Source of the DNA: Candidatus Poribacteria bacterium
GTDB lineage: Bacteria; Poribacteria; WGA-4E; WGA-3G
Assembly: GCA_022828145.1 (NCBI GenBank)
Contig: JAJEJA010000043.1
Coordinates: 1-64,000, forward strand
Length of the DNA stretch: 64,000 nt
Direction of reading: 5' to 3'
Shown: positions 8,541 through 16,592 of the stretch, piece by piece
How the letters are laid out: the number at the start of each line of letters is the position of its first letter
Numbering within the stretch: position 1 is the first letter of the stretch
Translations under genes and position numbers: made by a program
The notes under the pieces: generated by a model
What the model saw: the letters and a program-made list of their open reading frames with translations, nothing else
Database searches by the model: none
Told to the model about the DNA's origin: nothing

Positions 8541-8806
8541 TTAGTCGGAGACGTAATTTTAAAACCCATACGATGTGCCGCTTGAAATCCGATGCGTAAA
8601 CTATAGATGACAGCATCGGGACGTTTAGCAAGTATTTGCATGGATGGGGATAAATCGTCGGTACCTATTTCGTAATCCCCTGTTTCAATATCAACAGATA
8701 AGAATTTACCGTTGTGAACTGGTTCAACTTTGTCCTGAATCTGCTTCTGATAGATCTCTTTACCCCGAGCAACAACATCTTCGGGTTTATAATGGACGCG
8801 TGCCAT
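8537..8806 (-). CDS. Small partner protein of the clan AA protease
   Basis: An 89-residue protein with the pattern GKEIYQKQIQDKVEPVHNGK, SVDIETGDYEIG and a central region ending RPDAVIYSLRIGFQAAHRMG. I recognise the same pattern in cyanobacterial small proteins that always precede an aspartic protease gene. AAGGA is eight bases upstream of the ATG at 8806. It overlaps the protease start by four bases. Function is unknown; an antitoxin or substrate-like role for the protease is only a guess. Confidence 0.8.
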   Translation of the reverse strand: MARVHYKPEDVVARGKEIYQKQIQDKVEPVHNGKFLSVDIETGDYEIGTDDLSPSMQILAKRPDAVIYSLRIGFQAAHRMGFKITSPTK

Positions 8807-8873
8807 AGTATTATTCCTTGATTGGCATATTCAAAAATTCATTAGGATATCCATAGTAGTTTTCATAAATCGG

Positions 8874-10712
8874 TTAGATGACATCCTTGACTTTCTGGAT
8901 AATAGCATTTGCGTTGATTCCGTGAAGTTCCAATAACTCATCGGGTTTGCCGGATCTCGGTATTCCTGTGACGGCAAGTTTGTGAACGTATATACCCTCA
9001 GTTGCGACAGCATCTAACACTGCATCTCCTAAACCGCCTTCTGGATAATGGTCTTCAACGGTGATGAGTGTATTGTTCGTATCGGCTGCTGCGGTGCGTA
9101 AGGTTTTTGCGTCAATAGGTTTGATGCTATACACGTCAATGATTCGGATTGAAATTCCTTCGGTGGAGAGTGTTTGGTGTGCTTTCAATGCTTCGTGAAG
9201 TGTTATACCTGCAGCGACAACAGTTACTTTGTCTTGAGCACTTTTCTTTATCACTTTACTTCCACCGATGGGGAAACTTTCATCTGCACCATAGAGTATT
9301 GCGGTTTTGGGTCGCGAAGTACGTAAGTAGACGATACCTTGGTGTGCGGCAGCTTCTGCGACAAGTCGTTCTGCAGATACGGCATCGCTTGGATATAGCA
9401 CGACTGCCCCTGGAATTGCTCGGAACATTGCGAGGTCTTCCAGTCCCATCTGTGAGGGGCCATCTTCACCGATTGAGACTCCGCAGTGTGATCCTGCATA
9501 TTTTATATTTGCCTGTGAAATAGCCGACATCCGTATATGGTCGTAAGCGCGCGATAGGAAGGCAGCAAATGTGGATACAAAAGGTATCTTTCCCCGTTTT
9601 GCTAACCCTATACCTGCGCCGACCAAATTCTGCTCTGCAATGAACATCTCAAAAAAGCGTTCTGGGTGACGTTTCATGAATTCTTCGGCATAGGTAGAGT
9701 TTTTTGTATCTCCATCTAAAGCGACGACATTGGGGTTCGCATCACCGAGTTTCGCGAGTCCGGTTCCGTAACCGCCGCGTGTTGCGACTTCTTCGTCCGG
9801 TTTATATTCTGGTGGGACAGACGGTTTAATAGTAGAGGCGTGCTTTTTTGTCGGTTTTGGAGATTCAATCTGCAAGGGTATGTCTGTATTCAGCGGACCG
9901 AGTTCGTTTAGAGCCTTATCAAGTTCTTCACCTTTGGGAACGGCTTTTCCGTGCCAGTTATCTTCATTCGCGAGAAATGAAACGCCTTGTCCTTTGAAGG
10001 TCTTTGCAACAATCATTGTCGGTTTATCGGTTGAGGCTTTTGCTTTATCAAGTGCAGGTAATATGTCATCATAATTGTGTCCATCAATACCGATGGTCTG
10101 CCATCCGAATGCCTCAAAACGTTTACAGTATGTATCTATATCAAATGCGTACATCGTGCGTTGGCTTTGTCCGAGTGCGTTGACATCTATAATACCAACA
10201 AGGTTATTCAGTTTATAATAGGATGCTAATGCTGCTGCTTCCCAGACACTTCCTTCAGCGATTTCACCGTCCCCAAGGAGGACATAGACACGATAATCGG
10301 ATTTATCCAGATATTTTCCATTGAGTGCCATCCCGAGTCCGAGTGATAACCCTTGACCGAGGGAACCGGTTGCGACTTCGGTCCAATCAAACCGTGGTGT
10401 AGGATGTCCTTCAAGGATGCTGTCAATCTGTCGTAGTGTCAGGAGATCGTCGGTTGGAATGATTCCTGCTTCAGCATAAGCAGCGTAAAGGAGGGGTGCT
10501 GCGTGTCCTTTTGATAAGATGAACCTGTCGTTGTTTGGGTTTTGTGCGTTTTCACAGTCATAGTGCATTGCGTGAAAAAATAGTGCAGAGACAATATCTG
10601 CTGCGGATAGACAGGTAGTTGGGTGTCCTGATCCTGCTTCTGAGGTGGAAACGAGTGAGTGAATTCGTAAGTTTGTCGCTTTCTGTTTAAGCGTATTCTT
10701 CAGATTATCCAC
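8874..10712 (-). CDS. tkt: Transketolase
   Basis: A complete 612-residue transketolase, slightly shorter than the E. coli enzyme (about 660). The N-terminal thiamine-diphosphate domain shows GSGHPTTCLSAADI, LSKGHAAPLLYA and GDGEIAEGSVWEA with the ThDP/Mg2+ aspartate, then IIDVN. The pyrimidine-binding domain (about residues 310-480) holds MFIAEQNLVGAGIGLA and THDGP-like GEDGPSQMGLEDLA. The C-terminal domain follows. It links the pentose phosphate pathway with glycolysis. The start is a GTG at 10712 with AAAGGA about 12 bases upstream. It follows an acidic hypothetical gene by 22 bases and probably shares its promoter. Confidence 0.95.
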   Translation of the reverse strand: MDNLKNTLKQKATNLRIHSLVSTSEAGSGHPTTCLSAADIVSALFFHAMHYDCENAQNPNNDRFILSKGHAAPLLYAAYAEAGIIPTDDLLTLRQIDSILEGHPTPRFDWTEVATGSLGQGLSLGLGMALNGKYLDKSDYRVYVLLGDGEIAEGSVWEAAALASYYKLNNLVGIIDVNALGQSQRTMYAFDIDTYCKRFEAFGWQTIGIDGHNYDDILPALDKAKASTDKPTMIVAKTFKGQGVSFLANEDNWHGKAVPKGEELDKALNELGPLNTDIPLQIESPKPTKKHASTIKPSVPPEYKPDEEVATRGGYGTGLAKLGDANPNVVALDGDTKNSTYAEEFMKRHPERFFEMFIAEQNLVGAGIGLAKRGKIPFVSTFAAFLSRAYDHIRMSAISQANIKYAGSHCGVSIGEDGPSQMGLEDLAMFRAIPGAVVLYPSDAVSAERLVAEAAAHQGIVYLRTSRPKTAILYGADESFPIGGSKVIKKSAQDKVTVVAAGITLHEALKAHQTLSTEGISIRIIDVYSIKPIDAKTLRTAAADTNNTLITVEDHYPEGGLGDAVLDAVATEGIYVHKLAVTGIPRSGKPDELLELHGINANAIIQKVKDVI

Positions 10713-10734
10713 AAATTTTGTGTGTCCTTTCCAT

Positions 10735-11310
10735 TTAGGATTGTTTAGCTTTTAAAATATCTGCGCGCCGTTGTGCAGATAAAGTTAGATAATGTTCTTT
10801 ACATGTTTTTGTAAGATATTCAAAAGTTTTAATTGCTTTTGGAATGTCTTGCGTTTTGACGTAGGATTCTGCTTGCCAATACAACGATTTTGCGACGATT
10901 TCGTTGTCTGCTAATTGTTTAACTCTTTTTCCTCTTTTTTCCTTTTTTATTGCTGCGTCGAATTTTTCTATTGCGACTTCATAGTTTTTCTCCTCATAGT
11001 ATGCCATCACTGCTTCTGCATAGGCGAAGTTGTCTTCTTCATTCTGGTTAAAACGGGGTACAGATATCCGTTGTTTTAGCATTAATGTGGAAAGATCTTC
11101 TGTTGTTTCGTATACATCGTCATCATTATCTTCATCGTCATTATCTTTTGGTTCTTCTGATGCGTCCGCTGTGCGATTAGCATCTTCGGATTCATCTTTT
11201 TCATCAAAACCGTAAGGCACATATTCCTCGTTTTCAATCTGGTCGTCTTCATTAGGAGGTGTAGTTTCTTCCTCGTCAATGACATCAATTTCGTCAAGTT
11301 TAAAGTTCAT
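10735..11310 (-). CDS. Acidic protein with TPR-like helical C-terminus
   Basis: In this 191-residue protein the first 80 residues are very acidic (many D/E, with EDNDDDVYETTED) and probably disordered. The C-terminal 100 residues form paired helices like tetratricopeptide repeats: AEAVMAYYEEKNYEVAIEKF, then YWQAESYVKTQDIPKAIKTF. No signal peptide or enzyme motif is seen. GAGGAG lies five bases before the ATG, and a candidate promoter is 60-95 bases upstream. It is first in the run that includes transketolase. No specific family recognised. Confidence 0.8.
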   Translation of the reverse strand: MNFKLDEIDVIDEEETTPPNEDDQIENEEYVPYGFDEKDESEDANRTADASEEPKDNDDEDNDDDVYETTEDLSTLMLKQRISVPRFNQNEEDNFAYAEAVMAYYEEKNYEVAIEKFDAAIKKEKRGKRVKQLADNEIVAKSLYWQAESYVKTQDIPKAIKTFEYLTKTCKEHYLTLSAQRRADILKAKQS

Positions 11311-11373
11311 TATTTCTCCTCTTGAGATGTTATTTTTTGAAACAGAACTAATTGTCGGTATAAAGGTAATTAT

Positions 11374-11403
11374 ATCCTATCAGATTTATGTGTAATATGT
11401 CAA
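11374..11403 (-). promoter_or_regulatory. Candidate sigma70 promoter for the acidic protein-transketolase run
   Basis: On the minus strand TTGACA (11398-11403), an 18-nt spacer and TAGGAT (11374-11379). The -35 box is perfect. It lies just outside the left end of the TIR element at 11427. Confidence 0.5.
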
Positions 11404-11426
11404 GAAAAACCGTGTTTGTTTTTAAT

Positions 11427-11827
11427 GGGTGTGTAAATATAAAGATGGAAGGGTGGAAGAGGGGAAGGGTGGAAGAGGGGAAGGGTGGAAGGATGGAAGA
11501 GGGGAAGGGTGGATATTAGATGTATTGGGAGGTGGTCTTGAATTTGTCTGAACCAGGATTTTTAGGATTTGCAGGATTTTTTCAGGATTAGACATCTGAA
11601 TTTGTCTGAACCAGGATTTGACCAGGATTTTCAGGATTATGGGATTATTTGATTATGTCTATCATGTCCAAATCAACGCCAAATGCGCGTTTGGCATTTG
11701 TCGCCAGTTAATATTTTATTGGCGCTTCGCTCTACCCGACCTACAAAATAGCTATTTGATCTAATGAGGAATATTCAATCCTGAGCATCCTGTGAATCTT
11801 GGTAGTGACAAAACACTTTACGCACCC
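11427..11827. repeat. TIR element, about 400 bp, between divergent genes
   Basis: The left end GGGTGTGTAAATATAAAG (11427) and right end ACAAAACACTTTACGCACCC (ending 11827) are complementary at their tips. Inside are a purine minisatellite (GGAAGAGGGGAAGGGTGGAA repeated, 11447-11512), two GTCTGAACCAGGATTTTTAGG blocks, and a hairpin CAAATGC-GCGTTTG-GCATTTG at 11690-11710. Here the inverted symmetry extends into the flank (TTTTTAATGGGTG against CACCCATAAAAA). No convincing target duplication is seen. No gene lies in 11311-11902. Confidence 0.75.
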
Positions 11828-11846
11828 ATAAAAACTATGGTATACT
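11817..11846 (+). promoter_or_regulatory. Weak candidate promoter upstream of the ParA-HEPN pair
   Basis: TTTACG (11817-11822), which is part of the TIR terminus, an 18-nt spacer and TATACT (11841-11846). The -35 matches consensus at 4 of 6 positions and the -10 at 5 of 6. If used, the repeat element supplies the -35 box. Confidence 0.35.
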
Positions 11847-11902
11847 ATAAATTGTGAATTATGTGATTAGATGAAAATCTGCACACTCAAGGAATATATC
11901 TA

Positions 11903-13006
11903 ATGGCAATACAGATAGCACTTTTCAACCACAAGGGTGGAGTCGGCAAAACAACTACTACCTTCAACCTCGGCTGGATGTTGGCAGAAAAAGGCAAGAA
12001 GGTAATTATTGTTGATTGTGACCCACAATGTAATCTTACTGGTATGGTGCTGGGTTTTAAGGATGGAGAAGACTTTGACTCTTTGTATCCATGTGATGAA
12101 GATAGGGTAAGGAACATCCGTGATGGTCTTGAACCTGCTTTTGAATCGCGTCCAGTGCTAATTGAACCAGTTGATTGTATGCCCATTAAAAGGCAGCCAA
12201 ACATGCTACTTCTGCCGGGACATATCGGACTTGCAGAGTACGAGGTCACTTTAGGTATATCCCAAGAGCTTTCTGGTTCATTGCGGACTCTCCAGAACTT
12301 GCCGGGTGCGATGCATTACCTATTATCCAAAACTGCAAAGAGGTATAATGCAGATTATGTTCTCGTTGATATGAGTCCAAGTTTGGGACCTATTAATCAG
12401 AACTTGCTGATGACAAGTGATTGTTTTATAGTTCCGATGTTTCCTGACTATTTTTCGGCGATGGCTACGGTTAGTCTTTCCTCTATCTTGCCGAAATGGT
12501 GTTCCTGGGCAAAACATGCTAAAACGTTACCTTTGCTGCAAGAGGCGATCTACCCTTTTCCAGATAAAACACCAAAATTTCTTGGAACGATCATTCAGAA
12601 TATTTACATAAAAAAGGGTGTCCCTGCCGCAGTGTTCCAACATTGGATTGACGAAATTAGATCTGGGGTTGTAGAGAATTTATTACCTGTGTTAGACGAA
12701 AACGATATGTTACTGCCAGATGAAGTGTATCATGAGGCGAGTCTGATTGGATCAGATCAGATGCAATTACCTTTGTTTTTCCGAGACACAGCGAGTCAAC
12801 CGATACTACAACTATCAGATTTTAACACTTTGATTGTACTTTCACAAGAACATCATGTCCCTGTTTATGATTTGGAAGACCATGAGTTGGGTAAAGCGGG
12901 TGATGTTGCAAAAAACATGAAGGAAAGTATGAATAGATTTAGAGCATTATTTTCAGATGGTGCTGACCGAATAATCATTCTCACTGAAAATGCTGAGTCC
13001 CATTGA
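11903..13006 (+). CDS. ParA/MinD-type ATPase paired with a HEPN protein
   Basis: The 367-residue protein has a deviant Walker A motif HKGGVGKTTTTFNLGWMLAE (residues 9-28), Walker A' VIIVDCDPQCNLTG and Walker B DYVLVDMSPSLGPINQNLL, all typical of ParA-like P-loop ATPases. At 367 residues it is longer than partition ParA proteins (about 260); a C-terminal extension of about 130 residues (from about 240, VVENLLPVLDENDMLLPDEV) is specific to this group. No parB or centromere-like repeats are near, so plasmid partition is unlikely. The next gene starts 17 bases inside this one and encodes a HEPN-domain protein, suggesting a toxin or effector with an ATPase controller. AAGGA is nine bases before the ATG. 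Confidence 0.88.
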   Translation: MAIQIALFNHKGGVGKTTTTFNLGWMLAEKGKKVIIVDCDPQCNLTGMVLGFKDGEDFDSLYPCDEDRVRNIRDGLEPAFESRPVLIEPVDCMPIKRQPNMLLLPGHIGLAEYEVTLGISQELSGSLRTLQNLPGAMHYLLSKTAKRYNADYVLVDMSPSLGPINQNLLMTSDCFIVPMFPDYFSAMATVSLSSILPKWCSWAKHAKTLPLLQEAIYPFPDKTPKFLGTIIQNIYIKKGVPAAVFQHWIDEIRSGVVENLLPVLDENDMLLPDEVYHEASLIGSDQMQLPLFFRDTASQPILQLSDFNTLIVLSQEHHVPVYDLEDHELGKAGDVAKNMKESMNRFRALFSDGADRIIILTENAESH

Positions 13007-13607
13007 ACAATTTCGAGAAAATATAGCCCGTGTAAATAACGTTGGTGGATTTCATGCGACGTTGAATAGTACTACCACTACTATTGTGGATTTAACTGAC
13101 CTGCTACGTGCACAAATCGTGATGATTGTAAGCGCACTTGACTTATATATTCATGAAATAGCAAGAATTGGTATGTTAGAAGTCTACAACGGGGATCGTC
13201 CTCATACGGATGCTTTTTTGCGATTTCAAGTGACGTTAGATTCTGCATTGAAAGGGATATCTAAACCCAGTGTGAGTGATTGGTTAGATACTGAAATTCG
13301 AGAACGTCATGGACACTTGTCATTTCAGGATCCAGATAGTATTGCTGATGCGGTAAGGCGTTTTTCTTCATGTGAATTGTGGCCGTCTGTCGCAGCAGAA
13401 CTGAACATGGATGTGTCGGATGTCAAAAATCAATTACGAGCAATCATCAAACGTCGTAACCAGATTGTTCATGAAGCAGACTTAATGCCTTCCTATCCTG
13501 GAACCATCACGCACTGGAATATTCTACCCGCAGACGTAGTGACGACCCTTGAGTTTATACTGAATGTATGTGAGGCAATTGATATGGTAACGAAACCGAT
13601 TTCATGA
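12990..13607 (+). CDS. HEPN-domain protein, probable RNase effector
   Basis: The 205-residue all-helical protein has the HEPN motif R-x4-H at Arg156-His161 in KRRNQIVHEADL, the arrangement that forms the RNase active site in HEPN dimers. The N-terminal helices (LLRAQIVMIVSALDLYIHEI) are like those of the RiboL-PSP/MAE-type HEPN family. Its ATG lies 17 bases inside the upstream ParA-like gene, so the two are translationally coupled. HEPN proteins are common effectors in toxin-antitoxin and abortive-infection systems. That this pair is such a system is inferred from the motif and the overlap. Confidence 0.82.
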   Translation: MLSPIEQFRENIARVNNVGGFHATLNSTTTTIVDLTDLLRAQIVMIVSALDLYIHEIARIGMLEVYNGDRPHTDAFLRFQVTLDSALKGISKPSVSDWLDTEIRERHGHLSFQDPDSIADAVRRFSSCELWPSVAAELNMDVSDVKNQLRAIIKRRNQIVHEADLMPSYPGTITHWNILPADVVTTLEFILNVCEAIDMVTKPIS

Positions 13608-13630
13608 GTTTTCATATCTGAAGCGTCATT

Positions 13631-13658
13631 GCATCGACAGACTCCGCAGATGCTTTTT
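13631..13658 (+). terminator. Weak candidate terminator after the HEPN gene
   Basis: GCATC (13631-13635) pairs with GATGC (13649-13653), followed by TTTTT. The stem is only five pairs with a long loop, so this is tentative. Confidence 0.3.
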
Positions 13659-13859
13659 GTGGAATACAACTTTGCTTTTTTAGCCAAGAGCTAAGTTAGT
13701 TTTTTAGTGTCTGTCGTAAGTTTCATAAGATATGCTTGAAAAACGTTCCACTTATACAATTTTCTCAGCTAACAACCGAAGGATCCATCTTGAATAACCT
13801 CTGGTGGGTCTGAGCAAACTAAAGCTATATTCAGATAGATTAATCCGCTACCGTTTTGA

Positions 13860-14150
13860 CTACAGCTTGCCCAAGATTGCTCCAACGAATAAAATGGGAA
13901 CAAGAATACTGATGATAATGCTCATAATGAGAAGTGGATGGCGTACCCACTGCTGTTTGGAAAGTTCTCCTTCTCTCAACCCCTCTCTCAAGGAATACCA
14001 ACTGAGCCAACCCCCTAAACAACATACAACTGAACAAAGTAAGACATTGATTAGTACCCCCGACCACACACCGATCAAAAGTAATAATCCACCATAAAAG
14101 TTGAAGCGTTCTGCTCGTGTGCCATGAACTTTGAATAATACTTTTTTCAA
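13860..14150 (-). CDS. Small integral membrane protein
   Basis: The 96-residue protein has three hydrophobic stretches: GGLLLLIGVWSGVLINVLLC, SVVCCLGGWLSWY and LIMSIIISILVPILFVGAIL, separated by a charged loop (REGLREGELSKQQW). The start is TTG at 14150, backed by AAAGGAG six bases upstream, which favours this frame over an overlapping ORF in another frame. It has no recognised family. It is transcribed convergently with the HEPN gene and stands alone. Confidence 0.6.
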   Translation of the reverse strand: MKKVLFKVHGTRAERFNFYGGLLLLIGVWSGVLINVLLCSVVCCLGGWLSWYSLREGLREGELSKQQWVRHPLLIMSIIISILVPILFVGAILGKL

Positions 14151-14175
14151 TGTAAACTCCTTTATTATAGCTCAA

Positions 14176-14586
14176 TTACAACTTATAGTTCAATTACAAC
14201 TTCAGCTTTAAATTCTGGGTGGATTTTCTTCGTTTTGCCATCGGATTTTTCCTTTTAATTAGATTGTAATTATATCACAATCTTGTTTTATGTAGTAGTC
14301 TAAATTTCCGATGGCAGTACATGTTGTAGATAAATATGGAATAAATACCTTAAAGAGTGCTATAATTTATTGCATGGGGATTGTCCAATCAAAGTTATTT
14401 GGCATTGTTTTTATAACTTTAGGACATCTTGCCAATTTATGCAACAATTTTGGTGAAGGTATTGATAAAGAATTCACGATTGATTTATCCGACTTGGATA
14501 ATCCTCGTTACACTATTACGTCTTCTACGAATGGAGTTTCGTAGGAACTTAGAAAAACGCATGAAACATTTATAAGGTGCAATTCG
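14176..14586. other. AT-rich intergenic stretch with one doubtful 77-codon frame
   Basis: It contains an AT-rich palindrome (AGATTGT and ACAATCT flanking AATTATATC, about 14263-14285), with T-rich flanks. An open frame at 14311-14544 (+) has no Shine-Dalgarno sequence and no recognisable domain; I do not regard it as a gene, though its last 25 codons (DKEFTIDLSDLDNPRYTI) look protein-like and it may be a remnant. Confidence 0.4.
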
Positions 14587-15531
14587 ATGAAACGCGAAAT
14601 GTTCTTGGGGATTCTGATCCCCATATTTTTAGTTGTTCTGAGTGGTGTATTTTTGTGGTATCCGAATCCAGTGTCGAAAGCGATCTGGTCTGGCAATAGC
14701 AACCTTCTTCAAAAAGTTATTCAGGGTGAGCTTCCTCCGAACACGTCTACTGAAACGTTCCGCCAGCGCATTCTCCGTGATCATCCGTATTCTGAAGCTG
14801 CACTTTTAGTGAGATTTCTTCAGGAGTCCTATGATCTAAGAGATGCTTTGAGATATCATCCAGAGTCCCCATTACTACTTTCCGAGTTAGCGGTAAGAAT
14901 GGATCATTGGGAACCGGCAAAAGCGGTTGCGTATGCGAAAAAAGCACTCAAACTTATCGCACATAGTGATGAATCTGCCGAACTTTCACGTTATGCCCCA
15001 TTTGAGTCTCCCCGTTTAGCGAGTCATTTGGCATTAGGAGAAGCATATCAGAGATTAGGCAATTACAAAGCAGCCGTGGTTCATCTTAAAACAGCAATAG
15101 GACAGATCACTCCTGAAATAGATTCAAGCCCTTTGGTAGAAGCCCCTGCCCTTTCTTCAACACTTGCCAAGGAGATAGCAGCGATAGTATCGTGGAAGTC
15201 GCTTAAGGGACCGGATCCGAAGCCACAGATGGGAACTGACGAACACGCTGCGGTACAGCAGGAGTTTGATGATTTTCTAAAGTGGATGCAAACGATAGAA
15301 AATGCAACATCGCCATCAGAGTTGGATGACTTTTTGATGCATGAGATGGCATGGCATCTTCAGGGCGGTGACATGCGTTTTACTGCGGATCGTTTAATCC
15401 GTGCGTATGAAACCTTAAATCATTATGGTGAAACAGAAGGTATCCTGCGCCTGAAAAAAATAGATCCCAACATTGTAAAAGCAATGTCAAAGCATCGTCT
15501 TTCTCGTTCTCAAAGGACAACTCGAAAATAA
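14587..15531 (+). CDS. Membrane-anchored TPR-like protein
   Basis: The 314-residue protein starts with one membrane helix (FLGILIPIFLVVLSGVFLWY), with the rest outside the cytoplasm or facing the periplasm. Helix pairs of TPR type are visible: EPAKAVAYAKKALKLIAHS, then HLALGEAYQRLGNYKAAVVH. The C-terminal third has no clear match. AAGGTG lies 8 bases before the ATG. It is followed at once by a hairpin terminator, so it is probably monocistronic or the last gene of its transcript. A protein-interaction role is likely. Confidence 0.8.
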   Translation: MKREMFLGILIPIFLVVLSGVFLWYPNPVSKAIWSGNSNLLQKVIQGELPPNTSTETFRQRILRDHPYSEAALLVRFLQESYDLRDALRYHPESPLLLSELAVRMDHWEPAKAVAYAKKALKLIAHSDESAELSRYAPFESPRLASHLALGEAYQRLGNYKAAVVHLKTAIGQITPEIDSSPLVEAPALSSTLAKEIAAIVSWKSLKGPDPKPQMGTDEHAAVQQEFDDFLKWMQTIENATSPSELDDFLMHEMAWHLQGGDMRFTADRLIRAYETLNHYGETEGILRLKKIDPNIVKAMSKHRLSRSQRTTRK

Positions 15532-15536
15532 TAACG

Positions 15537-15579
15537 GAAAGGATCGGAGGCAAAGGTAACTGATCCTTTCTCTATTTTA
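15537..15579 (+). terminator. Rho-independent terminator of the TPR gene
   Basis: GAAAGGATC (15537-15545) pairs with GATCCTTTC (15562-15570), a 9-bp stem with a 16-nt loop, followed by TCTATTTTA. It starts six bases after the stop codon. Confidence 0.7.
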
Positions 15580-15580
15580 G

Positions 15581-15706
15581 CAGGACTTACGCAAATTTGG
15601 CGTTCCTGTTTAGAATTGTGCTGTTTTATGGATTTTATGACCCGATTTTTTGCTATTTTTATGGATTTACCCCCTTTATCCCGCAAGCGGGGGAGCGTAA
15701 GTCCTG
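15581..15706. mobile_element. Miniature inverted-repeat element, 126 bp
   Basis: CAGGACTTACGC at 15581-15592 is repeated in perfect inversion as GCGTAAGTCCTG at 15695-15706. The interior is non-coding and T-rich, with an inner CCCGCAAGCGGG palindrome near 15680. The terminus CAGGACTTACGC is one I know from cyanobacterial transposon remnants, so this is probably a non-autonomous MITE. No transposase is in the window. Confidence 0.75.
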
Positions 15707-15900
15707 TATCAGTTCTAAATGGTAATGAACAGTTGCCGTTAACGGAGCAGAATCCACAACAACTTAGTCTATTTTAGAAAATCGGGTAAGGAACCCTCTC
15801 CTACAAGATCATTCACAAAATTAAGGGGTTTGAAGTGCTATCAAGATTTGTGGTGGATGTTACCCTATCTGGTTCATAGAAATAAATAACCTCTTATCCT

Positions 15901-16541
15901 GGGTGTGTAAATATTTTGTCACTCTATTTGTCTGGATCGCGGATTACGCGGATTACGCGCCAGTTAAATAGATGGACACGGAAGGGGTTTCTGGGTCATT
16001 ATAGTAAACATTGAAATTAAAGAGACACATTTCTGTAGGAGCGATCTCCGAATCGCGACGAAACTCACGGATAGTCGGGAATCGGAGTTCCCTCCTACAA
16101 CTCAAAATGTCCCGTTAATTCTAAAGTTCACTATATATGACTTAGATCGGCTACAAAGAAGCACAATCTAACAGAATGTGCTACAAAGAGACACAATCTA
16201 ACAGAATGTGATACAAAGAAGCACAATCTAACAGAATGTGATACAAAGAGGCACAATCTAACAGAATGTGATACAAAGAGACACAATCTAACAGAATGTG
16301 ATACAAAGAGACACAATCTAACAGAATGTGCTATAGTCCTGGTCTTGGCAATTGCTAAATTGACACTTATGGGTAGGGTTAGGAAACCGTACCTACCGGG
16401 TCTATGAGAGTACATAGCACTCCGCTGGAGTGCAGCCCGTTGACAATCCTTTTTCTATAGACATATTGCTCCGCTGGAGCAAGGGTTTAGCGATCCTTTT
16501 TTTATAGTGACAAACTTAGGGACAAAAACTTTACACATCCC
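15901..16541. repeat. TIR element, about 640 bp, with hairpin array
   Basis: The left end GGGTGTGTAAATATTTTGTC starts at 15901 and the right end ACAAAAACTTTACACATCCC ends at 16541. The flanks both read CTTATCCT, a possible target duplication. Inside are GGATCGCGGATTACGCGG, a pair of hairpins also found in the 123-bp element (16031-16100), six 30-bp hairpin-repeat units (16151-16335), and CTCCGCTGGAG palindromes near 16420-16490. No coding frame is supported here; an ORF on the minus strand is the repeat read through. Confidence 0.8.
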
Positions 16542-16592
16542 TTATCCTGCAAATCCTAAATAATCCTGTAAATCTTGGTTCAGACAGTAACA

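Noticed and set aside
11903-13006. Chromosome or plasmid partition ParA
   Set aside because: No ParB gene or centromere repeats; partner is a HEPN protein and the length is atypical.
14311-14544. 77-codon frame
   Set aside because: No ribosome binding site, no domain; at most a remnant.
16151-16335. Possible CRISPR array
   Set aside because: Both repeat and spacer are conserved and there are no variable spacers or cas genes.
16131-16415. Minus-strand frame with SVRLCLFVSH repeats
   Set aside because: Same 30-bp array read in frame; not a gene.
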